Part shown: positions 54,073 to 63,065 of the stretch, piece by piece
How positions within the stretch are numbered: position 1 is the stretch's first letter
Layout: every line of letters begins with the position of its first letter
Assembly (NCBI RefSeq): GCF_019823105.1
Contig: NZ_CP081958.1
Coordinates: 2,666,001-2,730,000, forward strand
Source: Halobaculum magnesiiphilum
Lineage (GTDB): Archaea > Halobacteriota > Halobacteria > Halobacteriales > Haloferacaceae
DNA length: 64,000 bases
Direction of reading: 5' to 3'
The notes under the pieces: model-generated
What the model saw: the letters and a program-made list of their open reading frames with translations, nothing else
The model's database searches: none
What the model was told of the DNA's origin: nothing
Position numbers and translations under genes: made by a program

Positions 54073-55323
54073 TCAGACCGGGTCGCCGAAGGCGTACATC
54101 GTGTTCTGGCCGGTGATCTCAACGTCGAGGAAGTCGCCGGGTTCGACGCCGCGCGCGTCGGCCTCCTGCACGATCACCTGCCGGTAGGCGCCGTCGCGAC
54201 ACTTGACGGAGTCGCCCGTGCCCTCCTCGACGACGAGGACTCGGCGTTCGGTGCCGACCATCGACTCGTACGCCTCGCCGACGATCTCCCGCTTGGCCGC
54301 GCTCATCTCCTTCGAGCGGTCCTTCTTCGTCTGGCCGCCCAGCCCCTTCATGTCGGCCGCCTCGGTGCCGGGGCGCTTGGAGAACCGGGTGACGTTCACC
54401 TTCTCGGGGCGCACCTCCCGCAGCAGCGCCATCGACTGCTCGTGGTCGTGGTCGGTCTCTGTGGGGAAGCCGACGATGAAGTCCGTCGAGAGCGTCCACT
54501 CGTCGAGGCGCTCGTCGAACGTCTCGACGATCTCGAGGAACTCGTCGACGCGGTGCTGGCGGCGCATGTCCTCGAGCACGTCGTCGCTGCCGGACTGCAC
54601 CGGCAGGTGGATGAAGTCGTACAGCTTCTCGTGTTCGGCGAACACGTCCGCCAGTTCCTCGCGGATGCCGTGGATCCCGCCGGGGTTCGCCATCCCCACG
54701 CGCACGCGGAACTCGCCGTCGATGTCGCAGACCCGGTCGAGCAGCTCGGGGAGCTTCCGCTCGCCCTCGTCCCAGCCGTAGACGCCGGTGTCCTGGCCGG
54801 TGACGCGGATCTCGCTGGCGCCCGCGTGGACGAGCGCGCGCGCCTTCTCGACGTTCTCCGCGACCGGCGGGGAGTCGATGCGGCCGGTCGCGAACTTCGT
54901 GATGCAGTACGAGCAGTTGCTCATGCAGCCCCGCGCGATCGGGAGGATGCCGACCTCCCCGTCGAGGACGGGCGCGGTGCCCTCGGTCGGTGTCGGGCAC
55001 TCGCCGTTCATCACCGCGGTCGGCACGTCCTCCCAGTGGAGGACCTGCGCGTCGACGTCGGCCTCGGCGAACTGCTCGCCCTGCGCCAGCGCCATGCAGC
55101 CGGTGACGATGAGGTCGGCCGTCTCCTCGGACAGCTCCTCGGCGCGCCGGAGCATGTTTCGCTCGGTCTTCTCGACGACCGTGCAGGTGTTGAGGATGGC
55201 CACGTCCGCCTCGGCGGGTCCGTCCACGGGGCGGTGGCCGCCGTCGCGGAGCCGGCGCTCGATCTCGCGGCTCTCACCCCGGTTGGACGTGCAGCCGTAG
55301 GTCTCGATGTGGTACGTCGCCAT
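54073..55323 (-). CDS. tRNA methylthiotransferase, CDKAL1/e-MtaB type
   Basis: The 416-residue radical SAM enzyme has the three-cysteine N-terminal cluster (Cys11, Cys47, Cys76), the radical SAM motif RGCMSNCSYC (Cys133, Cys137, Cys140) and a C-terminal TRAM domain. The archaeal/eukaryotic members convert threonylcarbamoyladenosine at position 37 of tRNA to its methylthio form. CCCTTAACC lies about 30 bp before the ATG. It is divergent from the PQQ-type lipoprotein gene. Confidence 0.93.
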   Translation of the reverse strand: MATYHIETYGCTSNRGESREIERRLRDGGHRPVDGPAEADVAILNTCTVVEKTERNMLRRAEELSEETADLIVTGCMALAQGEQFAEADVDAQVLHWEDVPTAVMNGECPTPTEGTAPVLDGEVGILPIARGCMSNCSYCITKFATGRIDSPPVAENVEKARALVHAGASEIRVTGQDTGVYGWDEGERKLPELLDRVCDIDGEFRVRVGMANPGGIHGIREELADVFAEHEKLYDFIHLPVQSGSDDVLEDMRRQHRVDEFLEIVETFDERLDEWTLSTDFIVGFPTETDHDHEQSMALLREVRPEKVNVTRFSKRPGTEAADMKGLGGQTKKDRSKEMSAAKREIVGEAYESMVGTERRVLVVEEGTGDSVKCRDGAYRQVIVQEADARGVEPGDFLDVEITGQNTMYAFGDPV

Positions 55324-55455
55324 TCGCTTGTCACGATCCTGCCCGCGCGCGAGGTTAAGGGGTACGGTCCGGGGCGACCCGCGGGCGACCCGCGGCGTTC
55401 GGTCCCGCGGATGGGAAACGGATATACGCCGTCCGTCGAAGGATCGGTCGAACCG

Positions 55456-56643
55456 ATGCCCTCGCGCCGCCGGCTACTCTCCGGGATCGCCGCCGTCGGA
55501 GCCGCGGGGCTTGCGGGCTGCTCGGGGAACGGACCGAACGCGACGACGTTCTCGCCGGGCAGGGAGTCGAACACGGAGTGGCCGCTCCCCGGGCACGGCC
55601 CGCGCGCGAGCGGCTACGTGGCCGACGCCGTCGCGCCGCGCACGCCGCCGACAGAGCGCTGGCGCGCGGAGACGGGACTGTCGGTCGGGAGAATCGTCGT
55701 CGCGGACGGGACGGCGTTCGTCCCCGCCGAGGACGGCCTGTACGCGCTCCGGCTGCGCGACGGCGACGAGCGCTGGCGGGCCTCGATCCGCCCGTACGGC
55801 GTCTCGGTCGCCGACGGCGTCGCCTACGTCTCCAGCCGCGACGAGCCGGCGGTGTACGCCCTCGAGGTCGACTCCGGGGAGGAGCGCTGGCGCGTCGAGA
55901 CGAGCGGGGACTTCGCGGCCGCGCCGCTGCCCGCGCCTGACGGCGACGCGGTGATCGTCGGCGACACGGACGGACGGGTCGCGGCGCTGGCGCCGCGCAC
56001 CGGGGAGCCCCGCTGGACGTTCGAGGCGTTCACCGGCGTCTACTCGCTGGCCGCCCGGGAGGACCGGATCTACGTCGGGACCACCGGCGGCGAGGCCTAC
56101 GAGCTGCACGTCGTCGAGAACGAGGACGAGGAGCCGCGCGGCGTCCCGCTGTGGCGGCGCAAGCTCCCCGGCACCGTCCGCGCGCTGACGGCGGCGCCCG
56201 GGTCGGTGTACGCGGCGACCTTCGGCGGCGGCGTCCTCCGACTCGCCACGGGCGCGGCCGCCGGGCGCACGGAGTGGCACGCGCGGGCGGCGCCGACGGT
56301 GACCGACGCGCTCGTGCACGCCGGCGGGCTCGTCGCGGGCGCGGGCTCGGAGGGCGTCTCGGCGTTCGACGGCGGCGACGGGGACCGGCGCTGGCGCGTC
56401 GCCGTCGACCGGGTCGCTCCGGTGTCGCCGGCGGTGGCCGCGGGCGACACGCTGTACGCCGGCGTCGGCGGCGCGCTCCGGGCGTACGCGCTCGGCGGCG
56501 GCGTCGGCGTCGGCCCCTACCGCGTCGACGTGGAGCGCTGGCGCCGCAGCCTGTCGGTCAGGAACCTCGCGATCGCCGACGGCGCGCTCGTCGTCGCCTC
56601 CGACGACCTCGACGGGTCCTCCGGCGTCGTCGTGTTGGAGTGA
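55456..56643 (+). CDS. PQQ-type beta-propeller lipoprotein
   Basis: The 395-residue protein starts with a Tat-type lipobox signal RRRLLSGIAAVGAAGLAGC with a cysteine for lipidation. The rest is repeated beta strands of the PQQ propeller (GDERW, GEERW, GEPRW, GDRRW) typical of outer-surface scaffold proteins; no quinone ligand set is seen. The start at 55456 fits a TATA-like ATATACG about 28-33 bp upstream. Function unknown. Confidence 0.82.
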   Translation: MPSRRRLLSGIAAVGAAGLAGCSGNGPNATTFSPGRESNTEWPLPGHGPRASGYVADAVAPRTPPTERWRAETGLSVGRIVVADGTAFVPAEDGLYALRLRDGDERWRASIRPYGVSVADGVAYVSSRDEPAVYALEVDSGEERWRVETSGDFAAAPLPAPDGDAVIVGDTDGRVAALAPRTGEPRWTFEAFTGVYSLAAREDRIYVGTTGGEAYELHVVENEDEEPRGVPLWRRKLPGTVRALTAAPGSVYAATFGGGVLRLATGAAAGRTEWHARAAPTVTDALVHAGGLVAGAGSEGVSAFDGGDGDRRWRVAVDRVAPVSPAVAAGDTLYAGVGGALRAYALGGGVGVGPYRVDVERWRRSLSVRNLAIADGALVVASDDLDGSSGVVVLE

Positions 56644-56688
56644 GGCGACGGGACTCGGGAGCGGTCGGCCGCGACCTGCAGCTCGGGC

Positions 56689-57492
56689 TCAGGCGTCCGG
56701 ATGTCCCTCGACGATCGCGACGCCCGAGGAGGCGCCGATGCGGACGGCGCCCGCCTCCAGCATCGCGATCGCCTCCGCGTAGCTGCCGACACCGCCGCTG
56801 GCCTTCACGGGGAGGTACTCGCTCATCAGCTCCACGTCGGCGACGGTCGCGCCGGCGCTCACGGCGTCGCCGTTCGCACGTTGCGTCTCCGACGCAACGC
56901 TGTCGGCGAACCCGGTGGACGTCTTCACCATCGCGGCGTCGGCGTCGCGAGCTGCCGCACACGCCCGGCGCTTCTCCTCGTCCGACAGCAGCGCCGTCTC
57001 GATGATCACCTTCACCGGGACGGGGACGGCGGCGACGACCTCGGCGATCTCCTCGCGGACGGCGTCGTCCTCGCCGGCCCGCAGTCGACCGACGTTGATC
57101 ACCAGGTCGAGTTCGTCGGCGCCCGCGCGCCAGGCGTCCTCGGCCTCGTCGCGCTTCGCCTCGGGCGTGTGCTGGCCGTGGGGGAAGCCGATCACGGTCG
57201 CGAGCGTCACGTCGGGGGCGTACTCCGCGGCCTCGGCGACGTAACACGGCGGGATGCAGGCGTTCAAGCCGTGCTCGGCCGCCTCGTCGAGGAGGGCTTC
57301 CACGTCGGCGAGCGTCGTCTCCGGGCCGAGTACCGTGTGGTCGATCGTCGCGGCGAACGCCGCCGGCGACAGCGACGCGGGGTCGTCGATCGCGGACGGG
57401 CGCTCGGGGTCGTGTGAGCGGTCGGTATCACGCGCGTCGTCGGCATCGTGCGCGTCATCGGCGTCGGTCGCGTCGTGCGCGTCGTCGGTCAT
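56689..57492 (-). CDS. deoC: Deoxyribose-phosphate aldolase
   Basis: The 267-residue protein has the class I aldolase residues Lys190 (AMVKTSTGF, Schiff base), Lys230 (LPVKASGGV) and Asp129 (ELDLVINVG). It splits deoxyribose 5-phosphate into glyceraldehyde 3-phosphate and acetaldehyde. The first 40 residues are a repetitive acidic tail ([17 protein letters not shown]) that family members lack; an internal start at about residue 33 cannot be excluded. TAGCTTTTCC lies 25-32 bp before the ATG. Confidence 0.9.
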   Translation of the reverse strand: MTDDAHDATDADDAHDADDARDTDRSHDPERPSAIDDPASLSPAAFAATIDHTVLGPETTLADVEALLDEAAEHGLNACIPPCYVAEAAEYAPDVTLATVIGFPHGQHTPEAKRDEAEDAWRAGADELDLVINVGRLRAGEDDAVREEIAEVVAAVPVPVKVIIETALLSDEEKRRACAAARDADAAMVKTSTGFADSVASETQRANGDAVSAGATVADVELMSEYLPVKASGGVGSYAEAIAMLEAGAVRIGASSGVAIVEGHPDA

Positions 57493-57540
57493 ACGTGCCT
57501 CTCCGGCGGGACGCCCGGAAAAGCTACCGAGTATCGCCGC

Positions 57541-57714
57541 TCACGCTTCGGCGCGACCGATCGCGAGGTACGCGACCGGAACGGCGACGAGTGATCCCCC
57601 GAGTCCGACGAGGATCGGCGTCGTTCCGGTCGGGTCCGGCACGAGGACGAACGACAGCGCCAGGAGCAACGGTACTACACCGAACGCGAGGAGAGCACGA
57701 ACGAGCGGGTGCAC
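57541..57714 (-). CDS. 57-residue double-helix membrane protein
   Basis: The protein starts at a GTG, VHPLVRALLAFGVVPLLLAL, and has two membrane helices (about 6-25 and 33-52). ACACCGTTAGG at 57741-57751 lies 27-37 bp upstream, a leaderless promoter. It resembles short haloarchaeal membrane proteins (DUF7534, from memory). It was masked inside a longer spurious open frame. Confidence 0.68.
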   Translation of the reverse strand: MHPLVRALLAFGVVPLLLALSFVLVPDPTGTTPILVGLGGSLVAVPVAYLAIGRAEA

Positions 57715-57740
57715 GGGTCCGCCGGACGGGGGCGCGCCGC

Positions 57741-57751
57741 CTAACGGTGTC
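57741..57751 (-). promoter_or_regulatory. Promoter core of the 57-residue gene
   Basis: ACACCGTTAGG on the minus strand lies 27-37 bp before the GTG at 57714. Confidence 0.5.
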
Positions 57752-57790
57752 GGTGCGGTCGGGCGGAATCGGGTGCATCCGGTTCGGGTG

Positions 57791-57840
57791 GATGCGATCG
57801 GGTGTGGCCGGGTGTGGCCGGATGCGACCGGATGCGGCCC
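57791..57840. repeat. Degenerate decamer tandem repeat
   Basis: Five 10 bp units read GATGCGATCG, GGTGTGGCCG, GGTGTGGCCG, GATGCGACCG and GATGCGGCCC. They lie between the promoters of the 57-residue gene and the DUF63 gene. Confidence 0.75.
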
Positions 57841-57951
57841 GGTGGAGACGAGTGGGTTCGCATGCGACCAGCCGGCAGGGTCGGCCCGCTCGTCGACCGC
57901 GGCGGCGACGATTCCCCCAACGCTTTCATCCGGCGGGCCGCCCGCACGATC

Positions 57952-58833
57952 ATGACTCCCCTCGCCTTCGCGCGGTCGGTCGCGCTTCCGGGGCAAGTGC
58001 TCTCGGAGCAGGTGCTCCCGGGGCAGGTGCTTCCGGCCGGCTTCGGCCTGCCGCCGCTCCCGTACCTCCTCGCGCTCGGGGTCGCGCTCGGGGGCGTCGC
58101 CGTCGGCGTCCGGCGCCGCGACCCCGCCTTCGGCGGCCGGCACGTGCTCGCGCTGGTGCCGTGGATGTGCGTCGGCGCCGCCGGCCACGTCCTGTACGGC
58201 CTCGGCGCGCTCCCTGCCGCGCTCGCGCCGCTGTTCGGCACGCCGAGCGCGTACCTCACGACCGCGGCCGTCGCCGGGGCCGTCTGGCTCGCGACCCTCT
58301 CGATCGGCGGCGACGACGCCCGCGCGCTCGGGGTCGCCGGCGCGGTCGCGCTCCTCCCGGCGGTCGGCGGCGTCGTCGCTTACGGCGTCGCGAACGGCAC
58401 GCTCTCTCCCGTGCTCCCCGCCGCCGGGCTGGTCGGCGGTGCCGCCCTCGGCGTCGCCGTCGGGGCGCTGCTGTACCGCCTGCGCGAGGACGCCGCGGTC
58501 GCTGGGCGCGCGGGGCTGCTCGCGGTCGCCGCCCACGGCGTCGACGGTGTGACGACCGCCGTCGGGGTCGACCTGCTCGGGTTCGGCGAGCGCACGCCCG
58601 CCTCGCGGCTGATCCTGGAGTTCGCGGCCGGGCTCCCCACGGCGGAGGCGCTGGGCGCCGGCTGGCTGTTCGTGCTCGTGAAGCTCGCCGTCGCCGCGGT
58701 CGTCGTCCTCGCTGTCGCGCCGACGGTGCGCGAGGAGCCGCGCTACGGGTACGCGCTGCTCGCGCTCGTGACGGCGGTCGGGCTCGGACCGGGCGTGCAC
58801 AACGCGCTGCTGTTCGCGGTCGAAATCGCGTAG
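57952..58833 (+). CDS. DUF63 family membrane protein
   Basis: The 293-residue protein has about eight hydrophobic helices, with short DUF63-type segments such as AAHGVDGVTTAVGVDLLGFGE and GLGPGVHNALL. Function unknown. The ATG at 57952 lies 25-32 bp behind GCTTTCATC (57922-57930), so the longer open frames upstream (which cover the decamer repeats) are noncoding. Confidence 0.8.
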   Translation: MTPLAFARSVALPGQVLSEQVLPGQVLPAGFGLPPLPYLLALGVALGGVAVGVRRRDPAFGGRHVLALVPWMCVGAAGHVLYGLGALPAALAPLFGTPSAYLTTAAVAGAVWLATLSIGGDDARALGVAGAVALLPAVGGVVAYGVANGTLSPVLPAAGLVGGAALGVAVGALLYRLREDAAVAGRAGLLAVAAHGVDGVTTAVGVDLLGFGERTPASRLILEFAAGLPTAEALGAGWLFVLVKLAVAAVVVLAVAPTVREEPRYGYALLALVTAVGLGPGVHNALLFAVEIA

Positions 58834-58880
58834 GAACGGGAGTATAGACGGGACGACGGGGCGAGGTCGAACCCTTCCGG

Positions 58881-59795
58881 CTACTCCGAGGTCGCGACGC
58901 TCGTTTGCATCCCCTCGGAGTTGTACGCAGATCCCGCGCCCCCTTCGTCAAGGACGATTACGCCCGCCGACGAGCCGGTCAGTTCGCCGAACTCCTCGAT
59001 CGCTCGATCCGCGGCCGCCTGCGCGTCCAGCCCGTTCTCTAGGTGTCGCACCGCCCGGCACGTCAGCGTCGCCTTCGCGATGTCCTCGCCGGCGCCGGTG
59101 GCGCTCGCGCCCCCGGCGGGCGCACAGAAGAACCCCGAGCCGATCTGGGGCACGTCGCCGACGCGGCCCGCGAGCGCGAATTTGCGCCCGCCGGTGGAGG
59201 TGCAGGCCGCGAACGAATCCGTCTCCGGGTCGTGTGCCACGGCGCCGACGGTGTCGTGGTCTCGCGGCCCGAGGCCGCTCGACTGATCCGCGTCGCTCCG
59301 CGACGCGCTCCCCCCGAACTTCTCCTCCAACCACTCCAGATGTGACTTCGGCCCGGCGTCGTGGCTCGGCGGGTCGGCATCCTCGTAGGACTCGCGGCCG
59401 TCGTCGGTCAGCAGGTCGCGCTCGACCTCGATCCCGAAGTCGTCGGCGAGATCGACCGCGTGCACCCCCGAGACGAACACGTGGGGTGTCTCGTCCATGA
59501 CGACGCGCGCGACCGCCGCGGCGTTCGCCACCCCCGGCATCGACGCGACGGCTCCGGCCTCGCGCTCGTCGGTCATGAGCCCCGCGTCCGTGCGGACGAC
59601 GCCGTCCGACTGGACCGCGCCGCCGTAGCCGGCGTTGAACCGGGGGGACTCCTCCAGCACCTCGACGGCGGAGACGACCGCGTCGACCGCGTCGGACTCG
59701 GCCGCGCCGGTCTCGGCGGCCTCGTCGAGGACCGCCTGTCTCGGCTCCGGTTCGTCGGGGACGCCGCCCGCGCCGCCGTGGCAGATAACTCGCAT
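58881..59795 (-). CDS. Isoaspartyl peptidase/L-asparaginase (Ntn hydrolase)
   Basis: The 304-residue protein is an Ntn-type hydrolase. The catalytic, self-cleaving Thr is Thr182 in DHDTVGAVAHD, after which the enzyme splits into two chains. The core N-terminus HGGAGGV and GNAGYGGAV segments fit the family. The family hydrolyses asparagine or isoaspartyl dipeptides. The residues before the cleavage site (about 163-176) are an insertion SASRSDADQSSG encoded by a hairpin (59289-59307). Its start ATG at 59795 is clear by homology; the open frame runs on upstream. Confidence 0.9.
   Translation of the reverse strand: MRVICHGGAGGVPDEPEPRQAVLDEAAETGAAESDAVDAVVSAVEVLEESPRFNAGYGGAVQSDGVVRTDAGLMTDEREAGAVASMPGVANAAAVARVVMDETPHVFVSGVHAVDLADDFGIEVERDLLTDDGRESYEDADPPSHDAGPKSHLEWLEEKFGGSASRSDADQSSGLGPRDHDTVGAVAHDPETDSFAACTSTGGRKFALAGRVGDVPQIGSGFFCAPAGGASATGAGEDIAKATLTCRAVRHLENGLDAQAAADRAIEEFGELTGSSAGVIVLDEGGAGSAYNSEGMQTSVATSE
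59289..59307. repeat. In-frame hairpin in the asparaginase gene
   Basis: CGCGTCGC-TCC-GCGACGCG is perfect over 8 bp with a 3 nt loop. It encodes part of the segment just before the autocleavage site. Confidence 0.85.
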
Positions 59796-59886
59796 GGGAG
59801 TCCCGGCGGCGTCGGCCCGCATCAATCCACGGAAACCGGCCGGCCAGGGCGGCACCGAGACGAGCGGCGCGTTGTCGTTCCCGGCG

Positions 59887-60759
59887 TCAGTCGTCGGCAG
59901 GATCCGCACCGTCGCTCGTCGCGCCGGCGTCGGTGTCGCCCTCGGCGTTGCCGGTGCCCTCGGCGCGCCCGCCGTCGAGGTGCCCCGCGACGACGAGGTA
60001 GTCGCGCGCGAACACCGCCAGCGAGGGGACGAGCACTGCGACCGCGACCGCGGCGACCACGGACGGCGGGAGTATCGGCGCGAGCGCGACGGCGATGAAC
60101 GCCATCTGCGTCCCCGCGAGCGGTCGGCGAACCCGACTGTCTGGCAGGTCAAACACGGGGAGGCCGCGGCGGCGACGCCGCCAGCGACCCAGCTTGAACA
60201 GGTAGCGCGCCGCCGACAGCGAGAGGTACCAGATCGGCAGGCGCCCCCACGCGACGCCGACCAGCGGCGCGACGAGGAACCCGAGCGTGTCGATCCCCAT
60301 GTCGAGCTTCTCGCCGAGCACGGTCCGGCGGCCGAGGCTCCGGGCGATCGCTCCGTCGACGGCGTCCAGGGCCGCGCCCGCCCCGTACAACAGCGCCGGC
60401 GTCCACGCGAGCACGCCCGCGAGCGGCCCGGTCAGGAGGAACCCCGCGACGCCGGCGTACAGCAGCCCCCGCGTGAGCGTCACGGCGTTGGCGAGCCCGA
60501 CGCCACCGGAGACCGCCGCGGGCTCGCCGGGCGGATGGTTCAGCCCCCGTCGCCGGAGCAGGAATACGCACTCCCAGGCGACGACGACGGTCGCCGGGAC
60601 CAGCCACGCGCCGGCCGTGTCCGGGTCAGCGACCGCGGCGAGCGCGCCGGCGCCGACCCCGACCCCGACCGACAGCACCGCAACCCCGACCCAGACCGGG
60701 GCGCTCGCGCCCGGCGACGCCGGGTCGACCGCGACGGGGTCCGCGTCGGCGTCGCTCAT
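59887..60759 (-). CDS. CDP-alcohol phosphatidyltransferase
   Basis: The 290-residue integral membrane enzyme has the complete family motif D-x2-DG-x2-AR-x8-G-x3-D-x3-D at Asp132 to Asp157 (LDAVDGAIARSLGRRTVLGE). It condenses CDP-activated alcohols with a polar alcohol to make phospholipids; the archaeal head group is not determinable here. There are about six or seven helices. Start overlaps the stop of the upstream fusion gene as ATGA, implying translational coupling. The C-terminus is a polar Gly/Asp tail. Confidence 0.9.
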   Translation of the reverse strand: MSDADADPVAVDPASPGASAPVWVGVAVLSVGVGVGAGALAAVADPDTAGAWLVPATVVVAWECVFLLRRRGLNHPPGEPAAVSGGVGLANAVTLTRGLLYAGVAGFLLTGPLAGVLAWTPALLYGAGAALDAVDGAIARSLGRRTVLGEKLDMGIDTLGFLVAPLVGVAWGRLPIWYLSLSAARYLFKLGRWRRRRRGLPVFDLPDSRVRRPLAGTQMAFIAVALAPILPPSVVAAVAVAVLVPSLAVFARDYLVVAGHLDGGRAEGTGNAEGDTDAGATSDGADPADD

Positions 60760-62828
60760 CGCTCGAACTCCGGGTCCGCGAGGCCGTCCAGCCGTCGGCG
60801 CTGCGCCGGGGAGAGCTCGATCCGCGCGGCCGCGAGGTTGTCGACGACGTGCTCGGGGTCGTTGCTGGCCGGGATCGGGACGACGCCGGCGGCGACGTTC
60901 CACGCGAGGACGACCCCGGCGGGGGTCGCGTCCGACTCCTCGGCGACCGCGGTCACGACCGGGTCGTCGAGCAGCCCCGGCGCCGACAGCGGGGAGTGTG
61001 CGATCACCCGGATCCCTCGGTCGTGACACCACTCGACCAACTCGCTCCGCGGCGTGTACGGGTGGCGCTCCACCTGCACCAGCGCCGGCTCGATGCCCGT
61101 CTCGGCGACGAGGCCGCGCAGGCGGTCGAGGTCGACGTTGCAGATGCCGATCGTCCGGACGAGTCCCTCCTCGCGCAGCGACGCGAGTTCGCGCCACGTG
61201 TCCGCCAGATCGCGGTCGGCGGTCGCGCGCTCGCCGTCGTCGTTTTCCGGGAACGCGAGCCGCTCCTGCTCATCGACCGGGCGTTCGGCCAGCCCGCGGA
61301 GGGGTTCGGTGTACGGCCACGCGTCCGGCCAGTGCAGCGCGTAGCAGTCGAAGGAGTCGATCCCCAACTCGGACAGCGACCCCTCGCAGGCCTCCCGGAG
61401 GCGGCCGTGGTTCGTGTTCCACGCCTTCCCGAGCAGGAACAGCCCCTCGCGGTCGGGAGTCCCGGGCGACGCGAGCAAGTCGCCGATACGCGACTCGTTA
61501 CCGTACAGCTCCGCCGAGTCGAGCAGGCGGTAGCCCGCATCCAGCGCCGTCGCGATCGAGTCGATCCGGTCGACGTACTCGTCGCCCTGATAGCGCGAGC
61601 AGCCGAACCCGACCGGCGGGAGGCGGAGCGCGGACCCGGAGTCGCGCCCCCACGCCGGCGGCCGGACCGCGGGGGCCGACCGGGCGCCGACGGCGGCCGC
61701 AAGCTCGCCGGCGTCGCCGCCGTCGCCGCCGCGGGCGCCGACCGCCCGCCCGGTCCCGTCCGGGTCGGTCGCCGCCGCCTCGATCGCAGCGCAGACGGCG
61801 ACGACGTGTGCAGCGCGCCGCGCGGACGCCCGTGGGCGGTCGCCGCGCCCGATCCCCCGAGCGACCCGTTCGGGGCCGTCGAGGTGCGAGCGCTCGCGTC
61901 GCGGACGCGGGTGCGGCGCGGGCACCGAGTCGCGGTCGCCGCCGCGGACCCGGACCGCGTCGCGGTCGGCGGCCATCGCGCCGGCGTCCGCGAGATAGAG
62001 GGTGCCGTCGTCGCCGTGGCACTCCAGCGAGTAGAACTCCCGGCTGCGGTGGTCGGCGTACAGGCTCGCGCGCAGGGAGACGACCGGCCCGTCGGCGAAC
62101 TCGACGGTCGCCTCGACGTGCGCGGGCGCCTCCGGTCGGCGGGGCTCCCGCTCGGGCCACGCGTCGACGGCGTCGGCCGAGCGCACCCGCGCGACGGGGC
62201 CGAACCAGTCGACCAGCACCGACAGCGGGTACACCGCGCCGTCGTACAGCGGGCCGACCGACAGGAAGGAGTCGGGCCGATCGTGCCACTCGGTCACCCG
62301 GCCGACGTGGGCCGTCGCGTAGACGAGGCCCACGTCGCCGAGGCGGCCGTCCGACAGGAGCGTCCGGGCGTGGCGCTGGGGGTCGCAGTCGGGGGCGATG
62401 GGCGCGCAACCGAGCGCGAGATCGCGGTCGCTGGCGAGCGTCAGGAGGTCGCCCGCCTCCGACGGGTCGAGCGCGAGCGGCTTCTCCGAGAAGACATGGC
62501 GGTCGGCCTCCAGACACGTCCGAGTCACCGCCGCGTGGGCGGCGTGGCTCGTGAGGTTGACGACGAGGGGGGCCGACTCCGCGACGAGCATCGCGTCGAG
62601 GTCGGCGTAGGCGGCGGGGGTGTCGGCGTCGCCCCCGCCCGCGTCTCCGTCGGCGTCGCCGTCAGCGTCGCCGTCGGCACCGTCGGCACCGTCGCCGACA
62701 TCGGCGGCGAACGATTCCGCCCGCTCCCGGTCGAGGTCGCAGACGGCCGCGAGCGACAGCGGCGAGGCGTCGAGCCCGGCCGCGTACTGGCGGGCGACCG
62801 CGCCGGCGCCGACGAACAGACAATCCAC
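60756..62828 (-). CDS. Gfo/Idh/MocA oxidoreductase fused to aldo/keto reductase
   Basis: The 690-residue protein has an N-terminal Gfo/Idh/MocA dehydrogenase (about 1-345, Rossmann GAGAVA at 7-12, EKP at 115-117) joined to an aldo/keto reductase (about 405-690, with Asp437, Tyr442, Lys468 and His499). Both are NAD(P)-dependent sugar-type enzymes, so it may reduce or isomerise a sugar or cyclitol in two steps. Residues 46-68 are a Gly/Asp repeat. The GTG at 62828 is fixed by TATA GGTTATTTGG (62851-62860). It ends with the overlap into the phosphatidyltransferase gene. Confidence 0.85.
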   Translation of the reverse strand: MDCLFVGAGAVARQYAAGLDASPLSLAAVCDLDRERAESFAADVGDGADGADGDADGDADGDAGGGDADTPAAYADLDAMLVAESAPLVVNLTSHAAHAAVTRTCLEADRHVFSEKPLALDPSEAGDLLTLASDRDLALGCAPIAPDCDPQRHARTLLSDGRLGDVGLVYATAHVGRVTEWHDRPDSFLSVGPLYDGAVYPLSVLVDWFGPVARVRSADAVDAWPEREPRRPEAPAHVEATVEFADGPVVSLRASLYADHRSREFYSLECHGDDGTLYLADAGAMAADRDAVRVRGGDRDSVPAPHPRPRRERSHLDGPERVARGIGRGDRPRASARRAAHVVAVCAAIEAAATDPDGTGRAVGARGGDGGDAGELAAAVGARSAPAVRPPAWGRDSGSALRLPPVGFGCSRYQGDEYVDRIDSIATALDAGYRLLDSAELYGNESRIGDLLASPGTPDREGLFLLGKAWNTNHGRLREACEGSLSELGIDSFDCYALHWPDAWPYTEPLRGLAERPVDEQERLAFPENDDGERATADRDLADTWRELASLREEGLVRTIGICNVDLDRLRGLVAETGIEPALVQVERHPYTPRSELVEWCHDRGIRVIAHSPLSAPGLLDDPVVTAVAEESDATPAGVVLAWNVAAGVVPIPASNDPEHVVDNLAAARIELSPAQRRRLDGLADPEFER

Positions 62829-62850
62829 ACCCGATCCACGGACCGATCGA

Positions 62851-62860
62851 CCAAATAACC
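62851..62860 (-). promoter_or_regulatory. TATA box of the oxidoreductase fusion gene
   Basis: GGTTATTTGG on the minus strand lies 23-32 bp before the GTG at 62828. Confidence 0.6.
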
Positions 62861-63029
62861 GGAGGGCGGAACCCCGAGGGGGACGACGGGAAGAAAACCT
62901 GGTCGGCGGTCCGCCCGGCCGATGGTCGCCCGGTTGACGATTTTCCCGGCCCCGGTTTCCCAGGTCGCGTCCGACCGTCAGTGTGTGGCTCGTTCCCGCC
63001 GTTCGGTCCCGGGAGACGGAGAACGGCAG

Positions 63030-63040
63030 GCTTTTTCGCT
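63030..63040 (+). promoter_or_regulatory. TATA box of icd
   Basis: GCTTTTTCGCT lies 26-36 bp before the ATG at 63066. Confidence 0.6.
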
Positions 63041-63065
63041 CGCCGTCGGAAGCCGCTGGTAGCCT

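Noticed and set aside
53776-56643. One 955-codon plus-strand frame over the methylthiotransferase and the propeller gene.
   Set aside because: Only the last part (from 55456) is a real gene; the rest is antisense to the methylthiotransferase.
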